Below the pieces are notes generated by a model. It saw only the letters and a list, made by a program, of their open reading frames with translations, had not been told where the DNA came from and did no database searches. The position numbers were made by a program, and so were the translations under genes. A DNA stretch of 64,000 nt from Pseudomonas akapageensis (lineage in GTDB: Bacteria > Pseudomonadota > Gammaproteobacteria > Pseudomonadales > Pseudomonadaceae). The stretch spans positions 1 to 64,000 of the forward strand of contig NZ_VXCP01000022.1 of NCBI RefSeq assembly GCF_011355085.1. Direction: 5' to 3'. Shown in pieces: positions 52,324 through 61,444 of the stretch (position 1 is its first letter; every line of letters starts with the position of its first letter).

Positions 52324-52689
52324 ATGAGTGGAATTGGTTCGCGGATCAGGGAAGAAAGAGAGCGACTTGGCCTCACCCAACGAGTCTTCGGTGAAATCGG
52401 TGGTGTTGAGCCCAATGCCCAGGGCAAGTACGAGAGCGGCGAGCGCACGCCCAAGGCCGACTACCTGGCCGCTGTTGCCGCGCGCGGTGCCGACGTTCTA
52501 TATATCCTGACCGGAGTGCGCACGCCCACGCCATTGGGACATCTTTCCCAGGTCGAGGAGCGGGTGCTGGGTTGCTATCGCGTCTTGCAGCAGGAAGACC
52601 AGGACGCCTTGCACCGTCTGGTGACGACACTGGCCACGCAATCGGCGGTCATCGCCAGCAAAATCAAGCCTTCGGCGGTTGCTTCCTGA
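52324..52689 (+). CDS. XRE-family helix-turn-helix regulator
   Basis: A 121-residue protein with an N-terminal Cro/CI-type HTH (IGSRIREERERLGLTQRVFG, then YESGERTPKADYLAAVAARG) and LYILTGVRTP, as in phage-type regulators. The C-terminal part is a short helical tail, with no peptidase or effector domain. Regulatory targets unknown; the divergent small gene is a candidate. Confidence 0.86.
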   Translation: MSGIGSRIREERERLGLTQRVFGEIGGVEPNAQGKYESGERTPKADYLAAVAARGADVLYILTGVRTPTPLGHLSQVEERVLGCYRVLQQEDQDALHRLVTTLATQSAVIASKIKPSAVAS

Positions 52690-52816
52690 AAGGGTTGCGT
52701 GGCGTCATGCAGGTGATGGTATTCAGGCGTCAGCAGGACGACGCTTTGAGCTAGGTTTGGACATGGATTATTTGTTAAGGTGGCGACAATCCTAAGACCA
52801 TAACGCGAGGTGTCTG

Positions 52817-53461
52817 TTGATTAGGGTCCTGGTAGTCGATGATCATGATCTGGTGCGCACAGGCATTACTCGGATGTTGGCCGATATCGATGGTCTGCAG
52901 GTGGTAGGGCAGGCCGAATCGGGTGAAGAGTCCCTGAAGATTGCCCGTGAGCTCAAGCCGGACGTGGTCTTGATGGACGTCAAGATGCCAGGCATCGGCG
53001 GCCTCGAAGCGACACGCAAATTGCTGCGCAGCCAGCCTGACGTCAAGGTCGTGGCGGTGACCGTCTGCGAAGAGGATCCGTTTCCGACCCGCCTGCTGCA
53101 GGCCGGTGCCGCCGGCTACCTGACCAAGGGCGCAGGGCTCGATGAAATGGTCCAGGCCATTCGCCTGGTGTTTGCCGGCCAGCGCTATATCAGTCCGCAG
53201 ATTGCCCAGCAGCTGGCGCTCAAGTCGTTCCAGCCCCAGTCCAGCCAGTCGCCGTTCGACGCGCTGTCGGAGCGTGAGATCCAGATCGCACTGATGATTG
53301 TCGGCTGCCAGAAGGTGCAGATCATCTCCGACAAGCTCTGCCTGTCCCCCAAGACCGTCAACACCTATCGCTACCGGATCTTCGAGAAGCTCTCGGTCAC
53401 CAGCGATGTCGAGTTGACCTTGTTGGCGGTGCGCCACGGCATGGTCGACGCCAGCCTCTGA
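52817..53461 (+). CDS. gacA: Response regulator GacA
   Basis: A 214-residue NarL/FixJ-type regulator. The receiver has Asp8-Asp9, phosphoacceptor Asp54 (VVLMDVKMPG) and Lys104 (GYLTKG). The C-terminal LuxR HTH is LSEREIQIALMIVGCQKVQI with LCLSPKTVNTYRYRIFEKL. It starts with TTG after GAGGTG, as is usual for Pseudomonas gacA. With GacS it activates the RsmY/RsmZ sRNAs that govern secondary metabolism and biofilm. uvrC follows 2 bases later. Confidence 0.97.
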   Translation: MIRVLVVDDHDLVRTGITRMLADIDGLQVVGQAESGEESLKIARELKPDVVLMDVKMPGIGGLEATRKLLRSQPDVKVVAVTVCEEDPFPTRLLQAGAAGYLTKGAGLDEMVQAIRLVFAGQRYISPQIAQQLALKSFQPQSSQSPFDALSEREIQIALMIVGCQKVQIISDKLCLSPKTVNTYRYRIFEKLSVTSDVELTLLAVRHGMVDASL

Positions 53462-53463
53462 TC

Positions 53464-55302
53464 ATGACTGCTCCATTTGATCACGCTCCATTTGACCCGA
53501 GTGCTTTCCTGGCCACCTGCAGCGCACGCCCCGGCGTCTATCGGATGTTCGATGACGAGGCGCGGCTGCTGTATGTGGGCAAGGCCAAAAACCTGAAGAA
53601 GCGCCTGGCCAGCTATTTTCGCAAGACGGGCCTCGCGCCCAAGACCGCCGCCCTGGTCGGGCGCATCGCCCAGGTCGAAACCACCATCGTCGCCAATGAA
53701 ACCGAAGCGTTGCTGCTTGAACAGACGCTGATCAAGGAATGGCGACCGCCTTACAACATCCTGCTGCGTGACGACAAATCCTACCCCTATGTGTTTTTGT
53801 CGGACGCCGAGTTTCCGCGTTTCACCATTCACCGTGGCGCGAAGAAGCAGAAGGGCAAGTACTTCGGTCCCTACCCGAGTGCAGGGGCCATCCGCGAAAG
53901 CCTCAGCCTGTTGCAAAAGACCTTTCAGGTGCGGCAGTGCGAAGACAGCTACTTCAAGAACCGCACCCGGCCGTGTCTGCAATACCAGATCAAGCGCTGC
54001 AAGGGGCCTTGCGTCGGTCTGGTCGACCCGCAAGTGTATGCCGACGATGTTCGCCATTCGGTCATGTTCCTGGAAGGGCGCAGCAACCAGCTCACTGATG
54101 AGCTCAATGCCTCCATGGAGCAGGCGGCCATGGCACTGGAGTTCGAGCGCGCCGCCGAACTGCGGGATCAGATCGCCTTATTGCGACGCGTGCAGGACCA
54201 GCAAAGCATGGAAGGCGGCAGCGGTGACGTCGACGTGGTGGCGGCATTCGTCAACCCCGGCGGTGCATGCGTGCACCTGATCAGTGTGCGTGGCGGGCGC
54301 GTGCTGGGCAGCAAGAACTTCTTCCCGCAGGTGGGCATCGAGGAAGAGGTCGCTGAAGTCATGTCGGCGTTTCTTTCCCAATACTTCCTGGCGAGCCCTG
54401 AACGCGACCTGCCCAGTGAATTGATCGTCAACGTCGTGCATGAAGACTTCGAGGCGATCATCGCGGCGCTGCACACGTTGCGCGGACGCGAGCTGACCAT
54501 CAGCCATCGGGTGCGCGGTACCCGGGCACGCTGGCAACAATTGGCAGTCACCAACGCCGAACAGGCACTGGCTGCGCGCCTGGCCAACCGGCAACACGTG
54601 GCGGCGCGTTTCGACGCCCTGGCCGAAGTGCTCAACCTCGACGAGCCGCCGCAGCGACTGGAATGCTATGACATCAGCCACTCCAGCGGCGAGGCAACCG
54701 TGGCCTCCTGCGTGGTGTTCGGGCCGGAAGGGCCGCTGAAATCCGACTACCGTCGCTACAACATCGAAGGGGTTACCCCGGGCGACGATTATGCCGCCAT
54801 GCATCAGGCCCTGACCCGGCGCTTCAGCAAATTGAAGGAGGGTGAGGGCAAGCTGCCCGACGTGCTGCTGGTTGACGGCGGCAAGGGCCAGCTCAACATG
54901 GCCCGCGAAGTGCTCCAGGAGCTGGCCGTGCCGGACCTGATCCTGCTCGGCGTGGCCAAGGGCGCCACCCGCAAGGCCGGCTTCGAGACCCTGTACCTCA
55001 ACGATGCCGCCCACGAATTCACCTTGCGCGGGGACTCGCCGGCCCTGCACCTGATCCAGCAGATTCGTGACGAAGCACACCGTTTTGCCATTACCGGCCA
55101 CCGTGCACGCCGCGGCAAGACCCGTCGCACCTCGACGCTCGAAGGCGTGGCCGGCGTCGGCCCCAAGCGCCGGCGCGATCTGCTCAAACATTTTGGTGGA
55201 TTACAGGAGCTCAGCCGTGCCAGCATCGATGAGATCGCCAAAGCCCCTGGTATCAGTAAAAAGCTCGCTGAGTTGATTTATGCCAACTTGCATAGCGAGT
55301 AG
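53464..55302 (+). CDS. uvrC: Excinuclease ABC subunit C
   Basis: A 612-residue nuclease of nucleotide excision repair. The GIY-YIG domain is at the N-terminus (PGVYRMFDDEARLLYVGKAK). A UVR UvrB-binding motif (EFERAAELRDQIALLRR) is near residue 220, the RNase H-like UvrC domain is mid-to-late (ECYDISHSSG, DVLLVDGGKGQL), and the C-terminal HhH pair begins at TLEGVAGVGPKRR. The gacA-uvrC-pgsA order is conserved in gamma-proteobacteria. Confidence 0.97.
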   Translation: MTAPFDHAPFDPSAFLATCSARPGVYRMFDDEARLLYVGKAKNLKKRLASYFRKTGLAPKTAALVGRIAQVETTIVANETEALLLEQTLIKEWRPPYNILLRDDKSYPYVFLSDAEFPRFTIHRGAKKQKGKYFGPYPSAGAIRESLSLLQKTFQVRQCEDSYFKNRTRPCLQYQIKRCKGPCVGLVDPQVYADDVRHSVMFLEGRSNQLTDELNASMEQAAMALEFERAAELRDQIALLRRVQDQQSMEGGSGDVDVVAAFVNPGGACVHLISVRGGRVLGSKNFFPQVGIEEEVAEVMSAFLSQYFLASPERDLPSELIVNVVHEDFEAIIAALHTLRGRELTISHRVRGTRARWQQLAVTNAEQALAARLANRQHVAARFDALAEVLNLDEPPQRLECYDISHSSGEATVASCVVFGPEGPLKSDYRRYNIEGVTPGDDYAAMHQALTRRFSKLKEGEGKLPDVLLVDGGKGQLNMAREVLQELAVPDLILLGVAKGATRKAGFETLYLNDAAHEFTLRGDSPALHLIQQIRDEAHRFAITGHRARRGKTRRTSTLEGVAGVGPKRRRDLLKHFGGLQELSRASIDEIAKAPGISKKLAELIYANLHSE

Positions 55303-55334
55303 AATGCCCCCTCACCTTGTAGCCAGTTGTGCCG

Positions 55335-55895
55335 ATGAATATCCCAAATCTGCTTACCGTTCTGCGCGTTGTGCTAATACCGATCTTCATTTTGCTGTTC
55401 TATTTGCCTTACCACTGGAGCTACATGGCATCCAGCGTGGTGTTCGCCTTCGCCGCCGCCACCGATTGGCTCGACGGCTACCTGGCACGCCGCCTGGAGC
55501 AGAGCACGCCCTTTGGTGCGTTCCTGGACCCTGTGGCAGACAAACTGATGGTCGCGGTCGCCCTGGTGCTGCTGGTGCAGGAACACGCCAACATGTGGCT
55601 GACGTTGCCGGCGGCGGTGATCATCGGTCGTGAGATCGTCGTTTCGGCACTGCGCGAATGGATGGCCGAAATCGGTGCACGGGCGCATGTTGCAGTGTCC
55701 AACCTGGGCAAGTGGAAGACCGCCGCGCAGATGCTGGCGCTGGTCATCCTGCTGGCCAACCCGGTCGCAGCAACTTTTTGGGTGATCCTGGGTTATTCGC
55801 TGCTGATGATCTCGGCAGTGCTGACCTTGTGGTCGATGCTGCACTACCTGCGCGCCGCCTGGCCGCACCTGAGCATCGATGTTGAAAAAAAATAA
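55335..55895 (+). CDS. pgsA: CDP-diacylglycerol-glycerol-3-phosphate 3-phosphatidyltransferase
   Basis: A 186-residue membrane enzyme making phosphatidylglycerophosphate. The CDP-alcohol phosphotransferase signature D..DG..AR...G...D...D is visible in DWLDGYLARR and FGAFLDPVADK. Four to six membrane segments. The ATG at 55335 (MNIPNLLTVLR) is chosen over a GTG two codons earlier. Confidence 0.96.
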   Translation: MNIPNLLTVLRVVLIPIFILLFYLPYHWSYMASSVVFAFAAATDWLDGYLARRLEQSTPFGAFLDPVADKLMVAVALVLLVQEHANMWLTLPAAVIIGREIVVSALREWMAEIGARAHVAVSNLGKWKTAAQMLALVILLANPVAATFWVILGYSLLMISAVLTLWSMLHYLRAAWPHLSIDVEKK

Positions 55896-55915
55896 AAGTT
55901 TTTTGAATCAAGGGG

Positions 55916-55943
55916 TTGCGGTGCGTTATCAATAAGCTACAAT
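55916..55943 (+). promoter_or_regulatory. Sigma70 promoter of the first tRNA-Gly gene
   Basis: TTGCGG and TACAAT are spaced by 16 bases and lie 18 bases before the tRNA. Confidence 0.7.
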
Positions 55944-55961
55944 GGCGCCCAGCAACACCAC

Positions 55962-56037
<76 letters not shown>

Positions 56038-56079
56038 GACATGGCGCTGCAGAGTTCAAATGAATTCTGCAAGCGATTG

Positions 56080-56106
56080 AAAAAAGGACCTTCGGGTCCT
56101 TTTTTC
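56080..56106 (+). terminator. Intrinsic terminator after the first tRNA-Gly
   Basis: AAAAAAGGACC-TTCG-GGTCCTTTTTT hairpin with T tail. Confidence 0.93.
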
Positions 56107-56209
56107 GTTTCAGCCCGACAATCCCGGTCTTGCCAGAGCGCAGCAAGGCTCTGCGCTGGATGATTGCGACCCTGCAGAAACGAAATAAAAGTTTTTTTGA
56201 ATCAAGGGG

Positions 56210-56237
56210 TTGACGTGGGTTCTTGGTTCGATAGAAT
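56210..56237 (+). promoter_or_regulatory. Sigma70 promoter of the second tRNA-Gly gene
   Basis: TTGACG and TAGAAT are spaced by 16 bases. The preceding 28 bases repeat those before the first tRNA promoter. Confidence 0.75.
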
Positions 56238-56255
56238 AGCGCCCGTCAACACGAC

Positions 56256-56331
<76 letters not shown>

Positions 56332-56376
56332 GTTTGTATGCGTTTAGAGCTGCTTGTTAGAGCTTTTGACGTTTGG

Positions 56377-56450
56377 GGCCGAGTAGCAAAATGGTTATGC
56401 CGCGGATTGCAAATCCGTTTACGCCGGTTCGATTCCGACCTCGGCCTCCA
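56377..56450 (+). tRNA. tRNA-Cys (anticodon GCA)
   Basis: 74 bases with encoded CCA. GGCCGAG pairs with CTCGGCC, and the anticodon loop is TTGCAAA. Confidence 0.97.
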
Positions 56451-56456
56451 TCATTG

Positions 56457-56488
56457 AAAACCCCGTAGATTAACGTCTACGGGGTTTT
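56457..56488 (+). terminator. Intrinsic terminator after tRNA-Cys
   Basis: AAAACCCCGTAGA / TCTACGGGGTTTT stem followed by T. Confidence 0.95.
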
Positions 56489-56638
56489 TCTTTGCGCGCA
56501 AAAAAATCCTGGCGCCCAAACCCCTTTCCATTTTGTGGAAGAGTGAACCAGTTGGCAGAACTCAGGTCCACCGAATTCAGGGGATAGCTATCAAGACCGG
56601 ACTGGCCGTATCCTCGAAAAAACAACAAGGAGGAGCCC

Positions 56639-56872
56639 ATGAGCTGCCTGATATGCGCCGGAACCGCGGAAAACATTCTGGCGGGGGGAGAGTTTGAAGA
56701 GCGGGATTGCCCATCATGCGGCCGCTACAGAATATCCTGTGCCCTGGTTTTGATGCTCATGGAGCAGGGCCAGATTTTCGATGTGCACAGGATGAGAGTC
56801 TGGTTGGCCGCAAAGCGTGAGTTCGTTGATGTGCCGTCTATTGAAATCCATGAAGCCTTGCTCGTCCTCTAG
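56639..56872 (+). CDS. Small zinc-ribbon-like protein
   Basis: A 77-residue protein with two CxxC knuckles (CLIC at 3-6 and CPSC at 24-27) that should bind one zinc ion, then a helical part. AAGGAGGAG lies just before the ATG. It is the first of a run of small genes downstream of the tRNAs. Function unknown. Confidence 0.72.
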   Translation: MSCLICAGTAENILAGGEFEERDCPSCGRYRISCALVLMLMEQGQIFDVHRMRVWLAAKREFVDVPSIEIHEALLVL

Positions 56873-57204
56873 CGCGTTGGCGCAGGCACTCGATTGCTCG
56901 GCAGGAGAGTTGGATTGAAGGCTTTGTGATCCGGGTCTACGCTTAAAATCCGGTGAAAAATTGGAGGGCAGTCATATCCTCTGATCGAGGGGAATTTGAG
57001 CAAGCGCTTGTTGCTGTCCTCGCCACCGTAAATCCGCTGGGGATGAAATCATTTTCCGATGGGCTCGCATCCTCACGCAGATCACGCCGTTCGATCCACT
57101 ACCGGGAGTAAGCACCACCGCATGCCAAGGCTTTCCGCGCAATAGGTAACAGAAGTACTCCTCCGGAACGACTTGGTTCAATGTCAAAAAACAGGAGTGC
57201 TGCC

Positions 57205-57435
57205 ATGTCCATAGATCGAGAAATTCAGCTCCACCAGGCCCTCGTTGCGGTCATTGCCGCGGCGAGCCAACAAGGGCTGAATATCGATTATTTATGCAAT
57301 CAAGCGTTTGGCGGGCTGATTGGTAATTTGGACTTTCGATGGGTGACGTCTGATGACGTTCCCCATGCCATAGCAGAGATAGAGAAAGCGAGGGATGCCG
57401 TGAGGTCGTTGTGGCCTGACCAGTTCCGACACTGA
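57205..57435 (+). CDS. Small helical protein, paralogue 1
   Basis: A 76-residue protein. It starts at 57205 (MSIDREIQLHQALVAVIAAA) after AGGAG and ends AIAEIEKARDAVRSLWPDQF. It is homologous to the protein at 58668-58892, with shared patterns L..AL..V.A.A...GL..D.LC.QA, GG.IG and HAIAEIE. A terminator follows. Function unknown. Confidence 0.7.
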   Translation: MSIDREIQLHQALVAVIAAASQQGLNIDYLCNQAFGGLIGNLDFRWVTSDDVPHAIAEIEKARDAVRSLWPDQFRH

Positions 57436-57457
57436 CATTTCCTTTTGCCTTGCTCCG

Positions 57458-57485
57458 AGCCCCGCCAATGTGCGGGGCTTTTTTT
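57458..57485 (+). terminator. Intrinsic terminator
   Basis: AGCCCCGC / GCGGGGCT stem followed by seven T, downstream of the gene ending at 57435. Confidence 0.92.
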
Positions 57486-57545
57486 ACGTCTCTGGATTGC
57501 ACGTTTTGCCCGCGCTCCCTGCGGTCTTATCAAGTCTGCACACAA

Positions 57546-57959
57546 CTATCGTCCATCGATCGAGTACTTGCCCGGGCCTGTGATGCCCAGGAGCAGCAGG
57601 CCGCCCATGATGCATAGATTCTTGAAAAATTGGGTCGTGTTAGTTGCTCGTTGCGCATCAACCATGGTCCAGAAGTGGTGTGCGATCAACATAGTGCCGA
57701 GTACGAACAAAGCGAAGAGAAATGCGAGCGGGCGAGTGTAGAAGCCCACAAGGATTGCAATTGCGACGAAGAACTCCATTATGACGGCAATCCCCGCAGC
57801 TACCATGGGCATTGGCGCGCCGAGTGATTCCATGTAGGCAACAGTTCCTGAGAACCCCATCATCTTGTTCCAGCCGGCGATGAGGAACAGGATCATCAGG
57901 AAGATGCGGGCAAGCAGGATGATTTCGTTTCTCTGATTCTCGAACAGAGTGTATCTCAT
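57546..57959 (-). CDS. DoxX family membrane protein
   Basis: A 137-residue protein with four predicted membrane helices and the DoxX signature ARIFLMILFLIAGWNKMMGF near the N-terminus, then EFFVAIAILVGFYTRPLAFL. DoxX proteins take part in membrane redox homeostasis. It converges on the small gene to its left. Confidence 0.9.
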   Translation of the reverse strand: MRYTLFENQRNEIILLARIFLMILFLIAGWNKMMGFSGTVAYMESLGAPMPMVAAGIAVIMEFFVAIAILVGFYTRPLAFLFALFVLGTMLIAHHFWTMVDAQRATNTTQFFKNLCIMGGLLLLGITGPGKYSIDGR

Positions 57960-58128
57960 GGCGGCCTTCCTTTTGTGGTGGGCAGTTTTACATTAGCACC
58001 CGCCTGTAAATTTGCCGGTCCGCAACAAGAGATCGAGAACAGAGTTAGTCTTTATTCAGGCAGTAATTCATCCTTGCCACTATAACGGAACGTTGACTGA
58101 GACCATCAATACCCGGCAGGATCCAAGA

Positions 58129-58428
58129 TCAATTTTTGCATCGGGCCTCCACTACCTTGCAGGTATTCGGCGTCCCGCCAGATCGACCGGCATAGCGTTT
58201 GCAGTTTTCGATAGAGTTGGTGCGCACCACCTGTAGATTGGGGCCCCATGCCAGACTCCCTTCTCCAGCAGTGGGCATGGCTTTCGCAAAGCAGCTTGAG
58301 CCGACTGTGGAAGCTGAAGAGCTCCCAACACTGTGTTTGTTCGTACACCCAGTGAAAAACGAAAGGTTGATAGCCAATATTGCTGTAATAGCTAGCGGTA
58401 TCCGTTTTTGTGGTGTTTTTCTGGACAT
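58129..58428 (-). CDS. Small lipoprotein, unknown
   Basis: A 99-residue protein with a lipoprotein signal (LAITAILAINLSFFTGC). The mature part has four more cysteines (SSCFAK, ENCKRY, NTCKVV, ARCKN) that could form two disulphides. No known family is evident. Confidence 0.62.
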   Translation of the reverse strand: MSRKTPQKRIPLAITAILAINLSFFTGCTNKHSVGSSSASTVGSSCFAKAMPTAGEGSLAWGPNLQVVRTNSIENCKRYAGRSGGTPNTCKVVEARCKN

Positions 58429-58667
58429 TCCATGCCCCCAGTCAATGAGGATGGTTGCCATCCACGCCAATCCCGGCTGCAGGCGACGTACCCGGCTTTG
58501 GTAACGCCCAGATTATCTTAGTTGAGGGTGTCGCTTGCGTTAGAACACTTTGGTCGTCGATCGACCACACAGCATTCATTGCCGTGCCGTAAGGACGGAG
58601 GCAGGGGCTCGCGAGGTTGGCGTCATGGCTTGAGCTACGCTTAATGTTCCACACGGAGGCAAGTGTC

Positions 58668-58892
58668 ATGAGCGAAGATCGAGTGGTTGCGCTTGAGATA
58701 GCGTTGAAAACGGTAATGGCTATCGCCAGAAATCATGGGCTTGATGTGGATCAGCTATGCAGGCAATCCATTGGCGCAATCATCGGTGACTCCTCCATGC
58801 AGTGGGTGCAAGCAACCCATGCTCAGAATGCGATCGCCGAGATTGAAATGGCCGAGGCCGCCGTAGCGCGCCTGCCTTTACCTTCCCGATAG
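58668..58892 (+). CDS. Small helical protein, paralogue 2
   Basis: A 74-residue protein beginning MSEDRVVALEIALKTVMAIA after GGAGGC. It is homologous to the protein at 57205-57435 (GLDVDQLCRQSIGAIIGDSS, NAIAEIEMAEAAV). The two copies lie 1.2 kb apart, separated by DoxX and a lipoprotein gene. Function unknown. Confidence 0.7.
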   Translation: MSEDRVVALEIALKTVMAIARNHGLDVDQLCRQSIGAIIGDSSMQWVQATHAQNAIAEIEMAEAAVARLPLPSR

Positions 58893-58916
58893 GTGCGGGT
58901 AGGGCGCGCGCAACCG

Positions 58917-59084
58917 TCAGCGACGAATGCGTATTTTCCTCCAGGTGGCATCACTGATAAACGTTCTGGTGTCGCCGCGAATGGCGTACAGGGTCGCTCG
59001 GTAGAGGGCAATCGAACGAGAGCAATGCAGCTCGCGGATCTTTCGATAGGCCCAATTCCAGCCTCGTTTAGGTGTTTGGCTCAT
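58917..59084 (-). CDS. Possible small basic protein
   Basis: A 55-residue Arg-rich frame (RGWNWAYRKIRELHCSRSIA) starting at an ATG with GGGGAAAGG just ahead. Arg, Trp and Tyr rich; no family recognised. Moderate doubt that it is a gene. Confidence 0.4.
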   Translation of the reverse strand: MSQTPKRGWNWAYRKIRELHCSRSIALYRATLYAIRGDTRTFISDATWRKIRIRR

Positions 59085-59187
59085 CCTTTCCCCTGCACGG
59101 TTGCCATCCATTCCCTGATAGTAATAGGTAAGGACTCGACAATGCAGGTTTGGATCCAGGCTGCTCGATGCCGGGCGGGGCGTCTGG

Positions 59188-59397
59188 CTAGTGCACCTTT
59201 TTCAGGTCGGCTATCGCATCGTCAATGGACTGAGCATTGTGATCCAGCGTCTTTAGCGCCTGGCGAATGTTGCGGGCCAAATCGTTGCGTCCCGAATGCT
59301 CGGCCAAAAGTGTCAGCTCGTCGATTGCCGCGGCAATCGCCTGCTGATTTTCGTAGATCTTTTCGAGAGCAAGGGGAAGGGCGTACTTGTTTGTCAT
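59188..59397 (-). CDS. Small helical protein, unknown
   Basis: A 69-residue, mostly alpha-helical protein (LALEKIYENQQAIAAAIDEL, LKTLDHNAQSIDDAIADLKK) likely to form a coiled coil. GGAGG precedes the ATG at 59397. Function unknown. Confidence 0.65.
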   Translation of the reverse strand: MTNKYALPLALEKIYENQQAIAAAIDELTLLAEHSGRNDLARNIRQALKTLDHNAQSIDDAIADLKKVH

Positions 59398-59497
59398 GGC
59401 TCGATCCTCCAACGCATGAGGAAAGCTTAGCAGTCGCCAAATCTCGCGGTTCGAACAGGCGGATGCATCTCCTATCCAGGAGATGCATCTTCGCAAG

Positions 59498-60247
59498 TCA
59501 GGCGATCAGATCCACCTTGCCTGTGGCCAGGCGGTAGACGCCCCCTACGATTTTCAACTTGCCTTTATCAAGCGCGTCGGTAAGCACCGGCGTGGCATGC
59601 TTGAGTTTTTCAACGGAGTCTTTGACGTTTTGTGCGACGGCGTTGTCGCCCAGTTGACCGGGTTGATCAAGCACCTTCTCAATGGCCGGTCTGAGTGAAT
59701 CGGCCAGTCCCTGGATATGTCCGGGGAAAGTGGCTTTGTCCTTGATCGCTTTTATCCCCGCATCAATGGCACCGCAACTTTCATGACCCAATACCACAAT
59801 CAGAGGGGCACCGAGGGCCACGACCGCATATTCAAGGCTGGCCAAACCTTCGTTGGTGACGAAGTTCCCCGCGATGCGAACCGCGAAAAGGTCCCCGCGA
59901 GCAGTGTCGAATGCGTACTCAGGGGCGATACGGGAGTCTGCACAGCTCAGTAATGCAACGAAGGGATTCTGACCTGCGACCAAAGCTTCGCGTTCCGCCT
60001 TGAAGTCATGGGTCTTGGAGGTTCCGGAAATATACCGTTGATTGCCGTCCATGAGTCTTTGCAGCGCTGCATCCGGGCTGATTATGTTTTCCGGTTTTGG
60101 CAATACGGTTTTTTCGGCCGCCAGCGCAATCTTGTCCGGTAAAACTCCAGCAAGGATCAGGGCACCTGCACCAGCCCCGACAAGTCGCAGAAATCGACGG
60201 CGATCAGTAATGCTCGGCTTTTGTGTGGGATCACATGACTCGCACAT
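59498..60247 (-). CDS. Beta-class carbonic anhydrase with Tat signal
   Basis: A 249-residue protein. The twin-arginine signal RRRFLRLVGAGAGALILAGV points to export to the periplasm. Zinc ligands are visible as Cys-Asp-x-Arg in LSCADSRI and His-x-x-Cys in LGHESCGA. It interconverts CO2 and bicarbonate. Extracytoplasmic beta-carbonic anhydrases are less common than cytoplasmic ones. Confidence 0.93.
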   Translation of the reverse strand: MCESCDPTQKPSITDRRRFLRLVGAGAGALILAGVLPDKIALAAEKTVLPKPENIISPDAALQRLMDGNQRYISGTSKTHDFKAEREALVAGQNPFVALLSCADSRIAPEYAFDTARGDLFAVRIAGNFVTNEGLASLEYAVVALGAPLIVVLGHESCGAIDAGIKAIKDKATFPGHIQGLADSLRPAIEKVLDQPGQLGDNAVAQNVKDSVEKLKHATPVLTDALDKGKLKIVGGVYRLATGKVDLIA

Positions 60248-60503
60248 AGTCTTTAGTCCTCGGAAGCTTAAGATGAGAATGGTTCTCGAGCATTCACAAT
60301 CAAAAACCTGAAGCGCGTCTTCCTTCGAGGTTCAGACAAATGTGTGAATTGGAGATCTCGGCTCTCTTGGCCAGCCAGCGCTTCGAGCAGGATGCAGTCC
60401 AAGTATGGTTGATTATGAGAAGTTGCTCCGAACTCGAGCGGTAGCCATCAAAAGGAAACAAAGCGTGCGTAGATTGCTCTCCTGATTGATATGGAGCGAT
60501 CAA

Positions 60504-60719
60504 GTGACCCGAGCCACGAGACACCTGCGCAAGACCCTGGATGGCGTTGCCGCCAACAACCAGCACGCTGCTCTTGAAGTGATGCGGGCTATTGAGCAAC
60601 TGAGGGATGAACTGCTGCGCCAGCGCCTGCTGGGAATCGTGCACCGCCTGAATCAGGATGCAGAAGAACTGCGTCATGCCAGGGATGAAGTGCATGGCGG
60701 CTTCGGCAAGCTGGCTTGA
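60504..60719 (+). CDS. Small helical protein, unknown
   Basis: A 71-residue protein rich in Arg, Leu and Glu (HAALEVMRAIEQLRDELLRQ) and probably coiled coil. A GTG start at 60504 with GGAG upstream is preferred over the TTG at 60486. The 256 bases before it hold no other gene. Function unknown. Confidence 0.55.
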   Translation: MTRATRHLRKTLDGVAANNQHAALEVMRAIEQLRDELLRQRLLGIVHRLNQDAEELRHARDEVHGGFGKLA

Positions 60720-60738
60720 TGACTATGGAAAGCAATAA

Positions 60739-60927
60739 GTGAACTCGAAATATTTCAAAGGGGCCATGCAAGTCGCAGGATTTGGCTTCTTGACGGCCAT
60801 GTTCCTGGATGGCCTGCATTTCATCAGCGGGGCAGCTCCGGTTGTCCCGATGATCACGGAGTTATGCATGGGCGCGGTCTGCGTGTTTTTGTCGCAAAAA
60901 TTTTCCGGTGACGTCAGGGTTCGATGA
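60739..60927 (+). CDS. Small membrane protein, unknown
   Basis: A 62-residue protein starting at GTG, with two hydrophobic segments (MQVAGFGFLTAMFLDGLHFI and a segment around LCMGAVCVFLS). It follows the helical protein gene by 19 bases and may be cotranscribed. Confidence 0.55.
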   Translation: MNSKYFKGAMQVAGFGFLTAMFLDGLHFISGAAPVVPMITELCMGAVCVFLSQKFSGDVRVR

Positions 60928-61027
60928 TCTCGTTATCCTGTGATTGGATTAGATGCGAAATATAAGCATTGTGGAATGAAAGTTGCCTCGCTCTACCTGA
61001 CGATCATCTCGATAGGAGGGCCGGGCC

Positions 61028-61219
61028 TTGTCTGAAGCAGAGAAGTACTTCTGGATTGGCGTAGCAGCACTGGTATTGCTTCTTGATTTGCGGGCGTTCA
61101 TCAGCTTGTTCCGCACTCGGAAAACGATCGGAGAAAAAGCAGCCTGGGTTATTGGCCTGTTTTTTTTCCCCGCTTTCGGGCTGGTCATCTGGGGAATCGC
61201 TGGGGGTGAGAAGGATTGA
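61028..61219 (+). CDS. Small PLDc_N-type membrane protein
   Basis: A 63-residue protein with two membrane helices (FWIGVAALVLLLDLRAFISL and WVIGLFFFPAFGLVIWGIAG), the layout of PLDc_N domain proteins. It starts at TTG after AGGAGGG. Function unknown. Confidence 0.65.
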   Translation: MSEAEKYFWIGVAALVLLLDLRAFISLFRTRKTIGEKAAWVIGLFFFPAFGLVIWGIAGGEKD

Positions 61220-61444
61220 AGAGGGGTTAATTGTTCTCCGTGCATAGCAGCGATATGGATATCGGCGCGTGCCTTGAAAGTCATCTAGCCGACCAAATGT
61301 CCGTGCTCGTCCGTTATGGCTGCCACACTGTTATTGATGGCGCGTCGTAGTGGGAGGTCCCTGCAGTGGATTATCTGCGTGTCTTGGCGCAAGTGCAGCT
61401 GATCTAGTTGAGCGGGACCTCATGAGGGCCCAAGGGGTTGTGGC

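Noticed and set aside
56972..57187. 71-codon minus-strand frame
   Set aside because: Lacks a convincing ribosome-binding site and overlaps the region before a well-supported + strand gene.
60300..60695. 131-codon minus-strand frame opposite the small helical gene
   Set aside because: Antisense to a better supported frame, and no family features.
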